DNA from: Actinomyces vulturis
Lineage (GTDB): Bacteria > Actinomycetota > Actinomycetes > Actinomycetales > Actinomycetaceae
Direction of reading: 5' to 3'
NCBI RefSeq assembly: GCF_001687305.1
Contig: NZ_KV700385.1
Coordinates: 248,001 to 312,000 of the forward strand
DNA: 64,000 bases
Position numbers and translations under genes: made by a program. Within the stretch, counting starts at the first letter, position 1. Every line of letters begins with the position of its first letter. The notes beneath the pieces are model-generated. The model was not told where the DNA came from, did not search any database, and saw only the letters and a program-made list of their open reading frames with translations. Positions 52,298 through 61,220 of this stretch are shown here, in pieces.

Positions 52298-52819
52298 TCA
52301 GGCAGCGGTCTCCTGCTTTTCGCGCAGGGCGTCGACAGTGCGGACTGCCTTGGAGGCAGGCGCCGCGAAGAGGTACGCAGCCTTGGACAGGGATGCCTTC
52401 ATAGCACCCGCAGCCTTGGCGAGCAGAACCTCGCGAGACTCCAGAGATGCAAGCTTCTCAACAGCGGCGGCGGACATCACCTGTCCGTCCATCATGCCGC
52501 CCTTAATAACGAGCTGCTTGTTGTCCTTGGCGAAGTCACGCAGGGCCTTTGCTGCCTCAACCGGTTCCCCGGTGACGAATGCAACGGCGGAGGGGCCCTT
52601 GAGTTCGGATGCGAACTCTTCGAAGCCAGCCTCACGTGCCGCAATAGCGGCCAGCGTGTTCTTCACCACGGCGTACTCGGCGTTACCAGCGAGGGAGCGA
52701 CGCAGCGTCTTCAGCTGTGCCACACTCAACCCGCGGTACTCAGTCAGCAAAACAGCGCTGGAGCCGCGGAACTTGTCCGCAAGCGCAGCAACTGCCGCTT
52801 CCTTATCAGGCCGTGCCAT
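52298..52819 (-). CDS. rplJ: 50S ribosomal protein L10 (uL10)
   Basis: L10 of 173 residues ([33 protein letters not shown], in part), the anchor of the L7/L12 stalk. The start ATG at 52819 has GGAGGG upstream. The upstream reading frame from 52900 is not L10-like and overlaps the leader terminator. The leader contains three consecutive hairpins. Confidence 0.97.
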   Translation of the reverse strand: MARPDKEAAVAALADKFRGSSAVLLTEYRGLSVAQLKTLRRSLAGNAEYAVVKNTLAAIAAREAGFEEFASELKGPSAVAFVTGEPVEAAKALRDFAKDNKQLVIKGGMMDGQVMSAAAVEKLASLESREVLLAKAAGAMKASLSKAAYLFAAPASKAVRTVDALREKQETAA

Positions 52820-52863
52820 GGGCCCTCCTTCCGTGGTCAGCCGCAGGATCTGTTCAAACAAAA

Positions 52864-52928
52864 AGTCCCGCGCCGGCAAGGCACGGGACTCACATTCCAC
52901 CTGAGTAGTCAGGGCCTGGTTTCCCAGG
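52864..52928 (-). promoter_or_regulatory. rplJ leader: two tetraloop hairpins then a U-tract terminator (candidate attenuator)
   Basis: On the minus strand: CCTGG-GAAA-CCAGG (52928-52915), CCTGA-CTAC-TCAGG (52913-52900), then the terminator AGTCCCGTGCC-TTGCC-GGCGCGGGACT (52890-52864) and TTTTTGTTTG. The terminator contains a U-G pair only on this strand (C-A mismatch on the other). It ends 44 nt before the rplJ start codon. L10 with L12 binds its own leader in E. coli and in Bacillus. Confidence 0.65.
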
Positions 52929-53075
52929 ATGATTCTCGATTCTCACCTGCGCTGGCTTGTGTTCGACACAGACTTGGCTCCACTTGCGCGGAGTACCTGC
53001 GGTCTTTGGCAGACTTCAGACTACGGCGAATCCCCAGCATCACGCAAGGCCACAAAGGGCAAATTCATGGTGTGA

Positions 53076-53097
53076 GTGCTCACAGTGCTGTGAGCAC
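53076..53097 (-). terminator. 10-bp palindrome after the prepilin peptidase gene
   Basis: GTGCTCACAG (53076-53085), TG, CTGTGAGCAC (53088-53097). It lies about 32 nt after the prepilin peptidase stop. It probably ends that transcript before the rplJ promoter region. No U-tract follows. Confidence 0.6.
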
Positions 53098-53128
53098 CTT
53101 GCCGGTCAGCTGCACACGAGCATGTTCT

Positions 53129-53896
53129 TTAAGCGAGTGTTGCAGCAGCAGCAGCCCAAGCAAGAAATGCGCCAATAGTGAGGAACGGCCCCATGGCTAC
53201 CATGTCATGGAGGCTAAGTTTCTTCGCCGCCAACGCAATAATGACGATAGGGCCAGCAATAAGAAAACTGATCGTCAACGCCCATGCCGGCGCCATAAGT
53301 CCGCTACGCCCTAGCCATAGGCCGATCACACCGAGCATCTTAATATCGCCCATCCCCAATCCCCCACCGGCAATGAAGCGAAGAAGGAGACCCAGTAGAC
53401 CAAGCCCCAGCCCGCCGATCAGTGAACTGACAAATCCGGAGATGGTTCCCGAAGCCAGCGCCCCAATCAGCGCGGCCATCGCGGCGATAGCAAGGGTGCG
53501 GTTGGGCAGACGGTGGCACACCAAATCGACACCGGATGCGGCCACTAGGTAAGTCATCACAAGGAGGTCGGCAATCATACGAATGCCAGCCAAGGTAGCA
53601 CCGATTACTCCAACCCCTGGGCGATGTTGCGCAAAGCCGGCAGTCGCAGTTTGAAGCGTTGCAGTATGGGGATAAGCCATGCCGCAGGCAACCATCCAAG
53701 CAATCATTAAGCCACACAAGATAAAAGTGGTGATGATACGGACTTTGGGAGCAAGCAGCCATTCATCTTCCACGATGGAGCCAGCAGGCAGATGACGTAC
53801 ATAGGTTTCGTGTCGATTACCGAGGGCCTTGGCTACCAGTACCACGCACAGTGCTAAACCACAGCATGATGCCAGGGCGAAGGCAATGGGATGCAT
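53129..53896 (-). CDS. Type 4 prepilin peptidase, A24 family
   Basis: A 255-residue membrane protein with about seven hydrophobic segments. The two catalytic aspartates are visible: D124 (SGVDLVCHRLPNR) and D184 in the GMGDIK motif (GGGLGMGDIKMLGV). It cleaves the leader of prepilins. It lacks the long N-terminal methyltransferase-type domain of PilD, so it is of the short type used with Flp pilins. The Tad-like genes at the left end of the window make this a plausible partner, though 53 kb away. Confidence 0.9.
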   Translation of the reverse strand: MHPIAFALASCCGLALCVVLVAKALGNRHETYVRHLPAGSIVEDEWLLAPKVRIITTFILCGLMIAWMVACGMAYPHTATLQTATAGFAQHRPGVGVIGATLAGIRMIADLLVMTYLVAASGVDLVCHRLPNRTLAIAAMAALIGALASGTISGFVSSLIGGLGLGLLGLLLRFIAGGGLGMGDIKMLGVIGLWLGRSGLMAPAWALTISFLIAGPIVIIALAAKKLSLHDMVAMGPFLTIGAFLAWAAAAATLA

Positions 53897-54301
53897 GGCA
53901 GGTACTCCAGGGTGAGTGCTAATTCAGCACGGTGAGACTCAGCACTCGTGTGGTGAATACCTTGGAGAACTGAGTAGGGAACAATTCCACAGGTGGGGAC
54001 CTGTGTGCTCGGCTAGTTCATAGCATGCCAGATATAAGTTCTTCATGTCAGGTTGACGAATCTGACTGTCATCACAATGACGGATTGCCTATGAATCGTT
54101 TTTAAACCTGCGATAAAACATGCCTTCTGACGCACAAGGGATTCTCCTCCAAAGCATCACCATGCGAGGCGTATCGTGCCTCAAGAATAGGAAAAACCTA
54201 TTCGCTTCAATACACGGGTGGGCCCGACACGCGAAGCGTGCCGGGCCCACCCATAACGTTTAACGCATCAACCTTGACAGGCTGGTGCACCAATCATCCG
54301 A
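53897..54301. other. 405-bp gap between rplA and the prepilin peptidase gene
   Basis: No gene is seen. The rplA terminator at 54216-54252 is listed separately. On the minus strand the segment nearest the peptidase gene has a few A/T-rich patches (for example 54096-54116), and GTCAT-CACA-ATGAC at 54066-54079 forms a 5-bp inverted repeat. I cannot point to a promoter with confidence. Confidence 0.5.
54216..54252 (-). terminator. Strand-polar 17-bp hairpin after rplA
   Basis: Arms GGGTGGGCCCG-A-CACGC (54216-54232) and GCGTG-C-CGGGCCCACCC (54236-54252) flank the loop GAA. A-C at 27/41 on the plus strand becomes U-G on the minus strand, so the rplA RNA has an unbroken 17-bp stem. It lies 50 nt after the rplA stop. 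Confidence 0.88.
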
Positions 54302-54991
54302 TCAAGCCTTAGTGACGTCCATGGGGATGCCTGGACCCATGGTGGTAGCCATGGTGGCCTTGAGGACATAGCGACCCTTGGAGGTTGCTGGCTTGAGTCG
54401 AAGAACCTCATCGAGGGCAGCCTGGAAATTTTCAACAAGCTGCTCTTCGGTGAAGGACACCTTGCCAATGATGAAGTTCAGGTTGCCTGCGCGGTCAACG
54501 CGGAACTCAATGCGTCCACCCTTGATGTCATTAACGGCCTTGGCCACATCCATGGTCACGGTACCGGTCTTGGGGTTAGGCATAAGGCCACGAGGACCGA
54601 GCACACGACCCAGACGGCCAACCTTGCCCATGAGATCGGGGGTTGCCACAGCAGCATCGAAGTCGGTGTAGCCTGCGGCAACCTTTTCGATGAGTTCGTC
54701 GCCGCCAACCTCGTCAGCGCCAGCCTCGAGGGCCTGCTGTGCACGCTCACCCTGGGCAAAAACCAGGACCCGGGCGGTCTTGCCGGTGCCGTGCGGGAGG
54801 GAGACGGTGCCACGCACCATCTGGTCTGCCTTGCGGGGGTCAACGCCCAGTCGGAGAACCACGTCAACAGTGGAATCGAACTTGGTCACGGACGTTGCCT
54901 TGGCCAGGTGAACCGCTTCAGCCGGAGTGTAGAGGATCCCGGACTGGATCTTCTCAGCGGCGGCGCGGTAAGCCTTGCTGCGCTTAGTCAT
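54302..54991 (-). CDS. rplA: 50S ribosomal protein L1 (uL1)
   Basis: L1 of 229 residues ([48 protein letters not shown] in part, and [15 protein letters not shown]). It forms the mobile L1 stalk for E-site tRNA, and in E. coli autoregulates the L11 operon. The ATG at 54991 is preferred; the frame extends 17 codons further but is not L1-like. The gap to rplK is 105 bp. Confidence 0.97.
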   Translation of the reverse strand: MTKRSKAYRAAAEKIQSGILYTPAEAVHLAKATSVTKFDSTVDVVLRLGVDPRKADQMVRGTVSLPHGTGKTARVLVFAQGERAQQALEAGADEVGGDELIEKVAAGYTDFDAAVATPDLMGKVGRLGRVLGPRGLMPNPKTGTVTMDVAKAVNDIKGGRIEFRVDRAGNLNFIIGKVSFTEEQLVENFQAALDEVLRLKPATSKGRYVLKATMATTMGPGIPMDVTKA

Positions 54992-55096
54992 CTGCTTTCT
55001 CCTTCGCAGTGGTGGTATGCGGGCCGCGCGAGGCCCTACCACCGTAGAAATTTGTGGAACACATCCCGATCAATCGGGACATGCGCGGCGAGGGTT

Positions 55097-55528
55097 TCAG
55101 TCCTCGACCGTGATGCCCATGGAGCGGGCGGTGCCGGCGATGATGTTCGCAGCTGCGTCGATATCGTTGGCGTTGAGGTCTTCCATCTTGGTCTGAGCAA
55201 TTTCCTTGACCTGGTCCATGGTCAGGGAGCCAACCTTGGAGGTGTGAGGAGTTGCGGAGCCCTTGGACACACCAGCAGCTTTCTTGATGAGTTCAGCAGC
55301 CGGAGGAGTCTTCGTGATGAAGGTGAAGGAACGGTCTTCGTAAACCGTAATCTCCACAGGGATCACGTTGCCGCGCTGAGATTCAGTGGCAGCGTTGTAT
55401 GCCTTGCAGAACTCCATGATGTTGACGCCGTGCTGACCAAGCGCGGGGCCAATGGGAGGAGCGGGGTTAGCCGCGCCAGCCTGGATCTGAAGTTTGATCA
55501 GGCCGGCAACCTTTTTCTTGGGGGCCAT
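55097..55528 (-). CDS. rplK: 50S ribosomal protein L11 (uL11)
   Basis: L11 of 143 residues ([39 protein letters not shown], in part). It is the thiostrepton-binding part of the GTPase-associated centre. The proline-rich switch of the N-terminal domain ([10 protein letters not shown]) is intact. The 169-bp leader upstream is structured. Confidence 0.98.
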   Translation of the reverse strand: MAPKKKVAGLIKLQIQAGAANPAPPIGPALGQHGVNIMEFCKAYNAATESQRGNVIPVEITVYEDRSFTFITKTPPAAELIKKAAGVSKGSATPHTSKVGSLTMDQVKEIAQTKMEDLNANDIDAAANIIAGTARSMGITVED

Positions 55529-55558
55529 GTAATCGGGTCCTTCGTGTGTGATTAGAGC

Positions 55559-55639
55559 ACGTCAAAAGACGTACCCAGTGCTTGCGAATGCACGCACGAA
55601 TGCTCATCCTACCCCGTAGTGCAGGGCGAAAGAGCATTC
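55559..55639 (-). promoter_or_regulatory. Structured nusG-rplK leader, two or three hairpins
   Basis: On the minus strand: GAATGCTC-26 nt-GAGCATTC (55598-55639) with CCC...GGGG pairing inside its loop, TGCG-AATGCA-CGCA (55582-55595), and ACGTC-TTTT-GACGT (55559-55572). The last ends 31 nt before the rplK start codon. In E. coli, L1 binds in this leader. Whether L1 binds here was not tested. Confidence 0.45.
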
Positions 55640-55697
55640 GGTGCGCACTATCACATGTTCGCCATCATCTGACTGACATGCGCGATGCGCGAAAGAA

Positions 55698-56573
55698 TCA
55701 GAGTTTGGCAACCTGTGAGAATGAGAGTTCAGCCGGGGTATCGCGGCCGAACAGGCTGATAAGCACCTGGAGTTTCTGAGTCTCGGGGTGAATCTCAGCA
55801 ATGGTGGCGGGCAGAGTCTCAAAGGGGCCGTCGGTAACAACAACGGATTCGCCAACTTCGAAGTCCACTTCGAAGGTCTTACCGTTGACCATCGTAGCGG
55901 TGCCGGAACCAGATTCGGTGGCGACTTCCTGTGCAGCAAGTTTGGCGGCAACCTCTTCGGGGGTGGGGCCGAGTTGGCTGATTGCTTCGTCAAAGGTCAA
56001 GGGAACGGGATCGTAACGGTTGCCCACGAATCCGGTCACTGCAGGGGTGTCCTTAATCGTGCGCCATACACGATCGGAAGTCTCAGGATCATCCAGGTCC
56101 ATACGAACGAACACGTAGCCGGGGATACGGACGCGCGTAACTTCCTTTTTCTTGTTGCCATTCTTAATCTCCACCACAGTTTCCATGGGGACGAGGGCAT
56201 CAAAAACATAGTCTTCGATTTCGAAGTTTTCGGCGCGGGCCATGATGTCTGTCGCCACGCGGCGTTCATAACCGGAGTAGGTATGTAGGACATACCACTC
56301 TCCTGGAAGGGCACGCATCTGCTCACGGAATTCGGCGACAGGATCAATCACCGGTGATTCGTTAGCAGGCTCACCCCGTGTTTCAGCTTCCTGGATAAAG
56401 TCTTCCTCAGCACGTTCCTGTGCTTCCTGAGCGTATGCGGCGAGGTCTGCGGCCTGGGCACCAGCGCCGTGAAGTGCTTCATCCTCACTCAGATCGAGAT
56501 CAGAGGCGGAATCAGCTACTACCTGTGCGACCTCCTCCTGGAGATCTTCAGTGGCGTCATTGTGCTGGGACAC
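55698..56573 (-). CDS. nusG: Transcription termination/antitermination protein NusG
   Basis: A 291-residue NusG. The N-terminal 85 residues are a poorly conserved acidic extension (helical [24 protein letters not shown]) usual in actinobacteria. The NGN domain follows ([46 protein letters not shown], in part), and the C-terminal KOW domain ends the protein ([24 protein letters not shown]). The GTG at 56573 has AGGG five nt upstream, whereas the ATG at 56591 has nothing, so GTG is preferred. NusG links transcription and translation through S10. Confidence 0.96.
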   Translation of the reverse strand: MSQHNDATEDLQEEVAQVVADSASDLDLSEDEALHGAGAQAADLAAYAQEAQERAEEDFIQEAETRGEPANESPVIDPVAEFREQMRALPGEWYVLHTYSGYERRVATDIMARAENFEIEDYVFDALVPMETVVEIKNGNKKKEVTRVRIPGYVFVRMDLDDPETSDRVWRTIKDTPAVTGFVGNRYDPVPLTFDEAISQLGPTPEEVAAKLAAQEVATESGSGTATMVNGKTFEVDFEVGESVVVTDGPFETLPATIAEIHPETQKLQVLISLFGRDTPAELSFSQVAKL

Positions 56574-56656
56574 GGTGGCCCTACCTTCCATGAATGTGGG
56601 GTGCGGTGAAATGCCGCGGGAGTGAAATGCTCACGGTGAGATGAGCAATGGATGTG

Positions 56657-56896
56657 TTAGGCGAAGATGGCGGTAACGAGACGTTCGAAAATTGCGTCAA
56701 GAACACCGACATACAACATGATTGCGGTGACAAAAACGACGACCACAAAGAAGTACGTCCACAGTTCGTTGCGCGTAGGCCAGACGACCTTGCGCAGTTC
56801 GTCGATTACCTGCTGAATGAACAAAGCGATAGCAGCGAAAGGGCCACGCTTCGCAGACCCGCTAGTGGACTTCGCGTCCTTGGCGCTGGCTGGCAT
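56657..56896 (-). CDS. secE: Protein translocase subunit SecE
   Basis: A 79-residue SecE (ATG 56896, with AAGGA five nt upstream). The long N-terminus (MPASAKDAKSTSGSAKRGPFA) precedes the conserved amphipathic helix (IQQVIDELRKVVWPTRNELWTYFFVVVVFVTAIML, in part) and one transmembrane helix, the single-helix form of Gram-positive bacteria. It stabilises SecY. An ATG two codons earlier (56902) would place AAGG directly at the start codon and is less likely. Confidence 0.95.
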   Translation of the reverse strand: MPASAKDAKSTSGSAKRGPFAAIALFIQQVIDELRKVVWPTRNELWTYFFVVVVFVTAIMLYVGVLDAIFERLVTAIFA

Positions 56897-57069
56897 GTTC
56901 ATCCTTGGGGAGTCGGTTCAACGTGTTCATTCCACGAAAAGTCCGTGGCTAGCCAAAAAAGGTGAATGCCGGAGCACTCACCTGGCTAGTAACCATCATA
57001 GGGCTATCGCCCTAATCAGGGCGAGAACAGGGAACCGACGGGATCTTCCCGCAGATCCGCCGTTCTCAG

Positions 57070-57142
57070 CAGGGCAGGCGGGACTCGAACCCACAACCGC
57101 CGGTTTTGGAGACCGGTGCGCTACCAATTGCGCCACTGCCCT
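57070..57142 (-). tRNA. tRNA-Trp (anticodon CCA)
   Basis: A 73-nt cloverleaf read on the minus strand from AGGGCAG at 57142 to CTGCCCT and the discriminator G at 57070. The acceptor stem (AGGGCAG/CTGCCCT) and the anticodon stem CCGGT/ACCGG with loop CTCCAAA are perfect. The T arm (GTGGG TTCGAGT CCCGC, with one G-C register) is present. CCA is not encoded here. It is directly upstream of secE, as in most actinobacteria. Confidence 0.97.
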
Positions 57143-57305
57143 TCAGCGAGATCCAATCCTGCCATAGGAGAATAGGGATTGTAAATTCAGCCCTGGTGTG
57201 ATGCGCCACGTTGCTCAAACTTCCACCAACTCAACAAGTGAGAAAAAGAGAGCATAAGGCTTCTGAGGGCTGAACTTTCCCCTGAATCGTGTCACCATTA
57301 GTAAC

Positions 57306-58520
57306 GTGACTACATCGCCCGCATCCCGTGTTTCTGCCCGACTCAGTGCTATTGCCCCGTCAGCCACTCTGGTAGTTGACGCCAAAGCAAAAGCCCTCAA
57401 AGCTGCTGGCCGCCCCGTGGTGGGTTTCGGCGCCGGTGAACCTGACTTTCCCACCCCGGATTACATTGTTGAAGCCGCTGTAGCTGCGGTGAAAGATCCC
57501 GCCAACCACAAGTACACCCCAGCCAAGGGCCTTCCAGTTCTACGCGAAGCCATCGCCGCTAAGACTCTGCGCGATAGCGGATACGAAGTCAATCCTGACA
57601 ACGTCCTTGTCACCAACGGCGGTAAGCAGGCTGTATTCCAAGCATTTGCTGCTCTCATCGATCCGGGCGACGAGGTTCTTCTGCCCACGCCATACTGGAC
57701 CACCTACCCTGAGGCTATTGCTCTAGCTGGCGGTACAACAGTGCGAGTCTTCGCTGGCGCCGAGGCCAATTACAAAGTAACTGTTGAACAGTTGGAAGAG
57801 GCTCGCACTGAACGCACTAAAGCGCTGCTCTTCTGCTCGCCGTCGAATCCCACCGGATCTGTTTACACCCCTGAGGAAACTCGCGCCATTGGCCAGTGGG
57901 CCCTCGAACACGGCGTGTGGGTCATCACTGACGAGATCTACGAGCACCTGACTTACGACGACGCTGAGTTCACTCCTATTGTCAAGATGGTTCCCGAATT
58001 AGCCGAGCAGACCGTTGTTCTCAACGGTGTTGCTAAGACATACGCGATGACTGGCTGGCGTGTGGGCTGGATGATCGGCCCCACCGACGTCATTAAGGCT
58101 GCCACGAATTTCCAGTCCCACTTGACCTCTAACGTCTGCAACGTCTCCCAGCGTGCAGCATTGTGTGCGGTCAGCGGCAACTTGGACGCTGTGTATTCCA
58201 TGCGTGAAGCATTCGACCGTCGTCGTAAAACGATGGTCTCCATGCTCCGCGAAATCGATGGGCTGATCGTCCCCACTCCTCACGGCGCGTTCTACTGCTA
58301 CCCCTCAATGGAGCCGATGCTTGGCAAGACCCTTCGCGGCACCACCATCGATTCCTCCGCTACCCTAGCTTCTCTCATTCTCGATGAGGTTGAGGTTGCT
58401 GTGGTTCCCGGTGAAGCGTTCGGCCCTTCAGGCTTCCTGCGCCTGTCCTACTCGCTGGGTGATGATGACCTAGTTGAGGGCATTACTCGCGTACAGAACC
58501 TGCTTGCCGAAGTAAAGTAA
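57306..58520 (+). CDS. Pyridoxal-phosphate-dependent aspartate/aromatic aminotransferase, class I
   Basis: A 404-residue aminotransferase (GTG start at 57306). The PLP lysine lies in the region [18 protein letters not shown] (about 236-253). Other motifs: [25 protein letters not shown] and [16 protein letters not shown] (the Asn-Pro of the substrate side). The C-terminal arginine is in [12 protein letters not shown]. It probably makes aspartate or glutamate, or transaminates aromatic amino acids; the substrate is not decided by sequence alone. It is divergent from tRNA-Trp. Confidence 0.92.
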   Translation: MTTSPASRVSARLSAIAPSATLVVDAKAKALKAAGRPVVGFGAGEPDFPTPDYIVEAAVAAVKDPANHKYTPAKGLPVLREAIAAKTLRDSGYEVNPDNVLVTNGGKQAVFQAFAALIDPGDEVLLPTPYWTTYPEAIALAGGTTVRVFAGAEANYKVTVEQLEEARTERTKALLFCSPSNPTGSVYTPEETRAIGQWALEHGVWVITDEIYEHLTYDDAEFTPIVKMVPELAEQTVVLNGVAKTYAMTGWRVGWMIGPTDVIKAATNFQSHLTSNVCNVSQRAALCAVSGNLDAVYSMREAFDRRRKTMVSMLREIDGLIVPTPHGAFYCYPSMEPMLGKTLRGTTIDSSATLASLILDEVEVAVVPGEAFGPSGFLRLSYSLGDDDLVEGITRVQNLLAEVK

Positions 58521-58542
58521 CGCTACAGTCACTTTTTCATGC

Positions 58543-58578
58543 TGTTGGGGGCGTGACCTTACGGTCACGCCCCCAACA
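58543..58578. terminator. 16-bp perfect hairpin between the aminotransferase and phosphotransferase genes
   Basis: Arms TGTTGGGGGCGTGACC (58543-58558) and its complement (58563-58578) flank the loop TTAC. It is 23 nt after one stop and 17 nt after the other, so it can terminate both convergent transcripts. Confidence 0.9.
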
Positions 58579-58594
58579 TTGCGTGGAATCAGGA

Positions 58595-59839
58595 TTAATG
58601 CGGGGAACGCAATGCTTGGATTTCGCGAGCTTGCGCCAGCCATGCCTCTGCACGAGCCAAACGTCCTTCAGCATCAGGACGCCACGGTCCGCCATCTTCA
58701 CGTCGCGCACCGGCCACCAAAGACAGCACCACGCCAGCGCATCGCGCCTGCAAGGCCACGGGATCAACCTGTCGACAAGCTAGGCGGGTCCAGACATCAA
58801 GCACACTACGAACATGGGGGTATGACGCCGGAGCGAGGTGGTCAAGAACAGAAACGTGACCAAGCAAGCAAGCCAAGTCATCAACACGCCTGCCGGGCCC
58901 CAGGGAATCCACATCGAGTAAGCAGGCGACGTGTTCACCTTCCATAAGAACATTTGCTTCATAAAAGTCACCGTGGACAGGAACACGTGGGCCAGGATCT
59001 GTGGAAGCCATCAGTTCTTCAACACCCATTGCGACCGCTTTAGCGCGACTGGCGTGTTCAGGAAGAACAGTGGCTGCGGCGTGAGCGTAGTGGCTAACGC
59101 GATCAGACCACGCCGGACGCGCTTCCATGTGCATGGCGGCCGCAGGCAAAGAGTCAAGCAAATCAATCAAACGATTAAAAACGTCAGTTGCCACCTGTTC
59201 ACTCATACCCCGAGAAAGTAAACCAGAAAGGGGGACTCCCATACCTGTAGACAAAAGCACAAGCCCATCAGGATCTTCTCGGAGAACCTCGGGGGCAGGT
59301 ACGCCCGCTGCACGAAGCATCCGATGCCGCTCAGCGAAAGACCCTGCTTGACCAGGTCGGAGAACTTTCGCATACGACGTCGACCCATCAGTGTACGTAA
59401 CCCGCACCACAGCGCGACGCGTGGGACGGTAAGCAACCATCGCCGCCTTGACACGCTGGCCCAGGCGAGCAGACAGAAGCGAAGGCGTACAAGCAACAGG
59501 CAAGGCAGGAAGTTGAGGATCTGCGGGATGGCGCCACACATAAATCCAGGGGCCACCTTCAAGAGGAGGAACAGCGATAAGCCCTGGAGAATTGACATTA
59601 TCCAAACGCGCAGTGGTAGCACAAAGATATTCGGTGCTGACTCGTCCATCAGGGCCAGTAACTTGGCAGGTATAGCCCACGGTCACGCCTGCTCCAGGGC
59701 GATGATGGACGGAATGCACTGTCATAGTGCCTAAGGTGTGACCAGTGGTGGTTAAGGCCCGTTGCAACACGTAGGACGCGTTCGCTCCCGTCAGGAAACG
59801 TACATCGTTCGCTTCGCGTCCGGCGTCGTGAGGAGTCAT
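58595..59839 (-). CDS. Aminoglycoside-phosphotransferase-fold protein, substrate unknown
   Basis: A 414-residue APH-fold protein. The catalytic loop is HGDFYEAN (H289 to N296) with VLLDVDSLGPG (Asp309 or Asp311) following, the usual Brenner and DFG-like motifs. An N-terminal 110-residue part has no clear match in my memory (RPGAGVTVGYTCQV, RHPADPQLPALP). The fold occurs in antibiotic kinases, maltokinases and small-molecule kinases. Nothing here shows that it inactivates drugs. It is transcribed alone; adenosine deaminase is divergent. Confidence 0.78.
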   Translation of the reverse strand: MTPHDAGREANDVRFLTGANASYVLQRALTTTGHTLGTMTVHSVHHRPGAGVTVGYTCQVTGPDGRVSTEYLCATTARLDNVNSPGLIAVPPLEGGPWIYVWRHPADPQLPALPVACTPSLLSARLGQRVKAAMVAYRPTRRAVVRVTYTDGSTSYAKVLRPGQAGSFAERHRMLRAAGVPAPEVLREDPDGLVLLSTGMGVPLSGLLSRGMSEQVATDVFNRLIDLLDSLPAAAMHMEARPAWSDRVSHYAHAAATVLPEHASRAKAVAMGVEELMASTDPGPRVPVHGDFYEANVLMEGEHVACLLDVDSLGPGRRVDDLACLLGHVSVLDHLAPASYPHVRSVLDVWTRLACRQVDPVALQARCAGVVLSLVAGARREDGGPWRPDAEGRLARAEAWLAQAREIQALRSPH

Positions 59840-59952
59840 GGTCTAAGTCTGCCGTGTCATTCATCCTCGTGCATGCGTCCACGCCTACGAGTTTGCTCAC
59901 TGGATCACCTCCCGCTCCCCATCAAACAGGAGGATCGTGACAGAATCACTGT

Positions 59953-60975
59953 ATGCGTGACCTCGCCACCCTTCCGAAAGCACATCTACACCTGCACTTC
60001 ACAGGATCGATGCGCTTGGACACGCTCAAGGCGTTAGCTAAGGAGTCACATACGCGCCTACCTTCCTCAATCACTGACGGTGACCCACTCCATGTTCCCG
60101 CTGATGCCCGCGGGTGGTTCCGATTTCAACGCTCTTATGACACCGCTCGCCACTTAGTGTGTACCGAGGAGACGATGCGACGCATCATCCGTGAGGCTGC
60201 GATTGATGATGCATTGGAAGGTTCAAGGCGTCTCGAAATTCAGGTAGACCCCACCTCCTATGCGCCGTTCGTCGGTGGCATCACCCCCGCTTTGGAAATC
60301 ATTCTTGACGAGGCACGCCAGACCACAACAGTGACGGGGGTTGAGGTGGCCGTCGTGGTTGCTGCTTCCCGTATGCGCCACCCGCTTGATGCGCGCACCC
60401 TCGCTCGTCTGGCGGCACGCTACGCCGGCGATCAGCCCGGAACCGTTGTGGGCTTTGGTCTGTCAAACGATGAACGTTTTGGCACCACAAGTTCCTTTGC
60501 TCCCGCTTTCTCTATTGCCCGCCGAGCCGGCTTGGCACTGTTGCCTCACGGCGGCGAATTGCTAGGGCCGGATCATGTGCGTGACGTCGTACACCACCTT
60601 GGCCCCACGCGGTTAGGGCACGGCGTGCGCACCAGCGAGGATCCTCGACTCCTAGATGCTCTTGTTGAGCAGGGCATTGCTTTTGAACTATGCCCTGCCT
60701 CGAACGTGTGCTTAGGCATATATGAGCAAGAAAAAGATGTTCCGCTAAGGACATTGGTGGATCACGGTGCCACAATTGCTCTAGGCGCCGATGATCCCCT
60801 GCTATTTGCTTCACGCCTTACTCACCAATACGAGATTGCTCGTGACATGGGTCTCAACGATGCCGCAATTGCTGATCTTGCGCGAAGTTCAATTCAAGCG
60901 AGCTTGGCGAGCCCATCATCAAAACAGCAGTGGCTGACTGAAGTTGACCACTGGTTAGACTCCCCCGCCACCTAA
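59953..60975 (+). CDS. add: Adenosine deaminase
   Basis: A 340-residue adenosine deaminase-like protein. The metal site HLHLHFTGS is near residue 11, PHGGEL (His-Gly-Glu catalytic set) is at about 199-204, GHGVRTSEDPRL follows, and LGADDPLLF carries the two Asp of the last motif. It hydrolyses adenosine to inosine; the FTGS replacing the usual DGAI-like sequence is also seen in some actinobacterial adenosine deaminase paralogues. A perfect AGGAGG lies 19 nt before the ATG, unusually far. Confidence 0.88.
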   Translation: MRDLATLPKAHLHLHFTGSMRLDTLKALAKESHTRLPSSITDGDPLHVPADARGWFRFQRSYDTARHLVCTEETMRRIIREAAIDDALEGSRRLEIQVDPTSYAPFVGGITPALEIILDEARQTTTVTGVEVAVVVAASRMRHPLDARTLARLAARYAGDQPGTVVGFGLSNDERFGTTSSFAPAFSIARRAGLALLPHGGELLGPDHVRDVVHHLGPTRLGHGVRTSEDPRLLDALVEQGIAFELCPASNVCLGIYEQEKDVPLRTLVDHGATIALGADDPLLFASRLTHQYEIARDMGLNDAAIADLARSSIQASLASPSSKQQWLTEVDHWLDSPAT

Positions 60976-61220
60976 GTTACTCAGGAGTCTTGGCTTACCT
61001 AATCCAGTCATTTCCACCCCTGAGCACAAAACAGCATCCTCAGAGACAATGAGATATTCCGGAAGATTCTGCAGGACTATGTACTTCTCATTGGGGCACA
61101 AGGATTTTTCAGCAGCATCACCGCATCAAAGGCCTTGAGAACGGTCACAGTAATTGGACGCTCTCCTAAAAAGAATTCGCCCTAGGGTCATTGGAACGTC
61201 AGTCAAAACAGAATGAATAT

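Larger units (their letters stand above)
52820..53128. other. 309-bp gap upstream of rplJ: prepilin peptidase terminator, promoter region and rplJ leader
   Basis: The low end is the rplJ leader with its three hairpins. The high end holds the 10-bp palindrome at 53076-53097, likely the end of the prepilin peptidase transcript. No gene is seen between them. A promoter should lie in roughly 52930-53070; TCTGTGTCGAACAC at about 52955-52968 is a 5-bp hairpin-like sequence of uncertain meaning. Confidence 0.5.

Noticed and set aside
52820-52900. N-terminal extension of L10 from 52900
   Set aside because: It overlaps the terminator hairpin and lacks L10 similarity; the ATG at 52819 has GGAGGG.
61047-61093. 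8-bp inverted repeat (CAATGAGA/TCTCATTG) between add and the DMT gene as a terminator
   Set aside because: The loop is 31 nt and the stem is A/T-rich, much weaker than the other junction hairpins.
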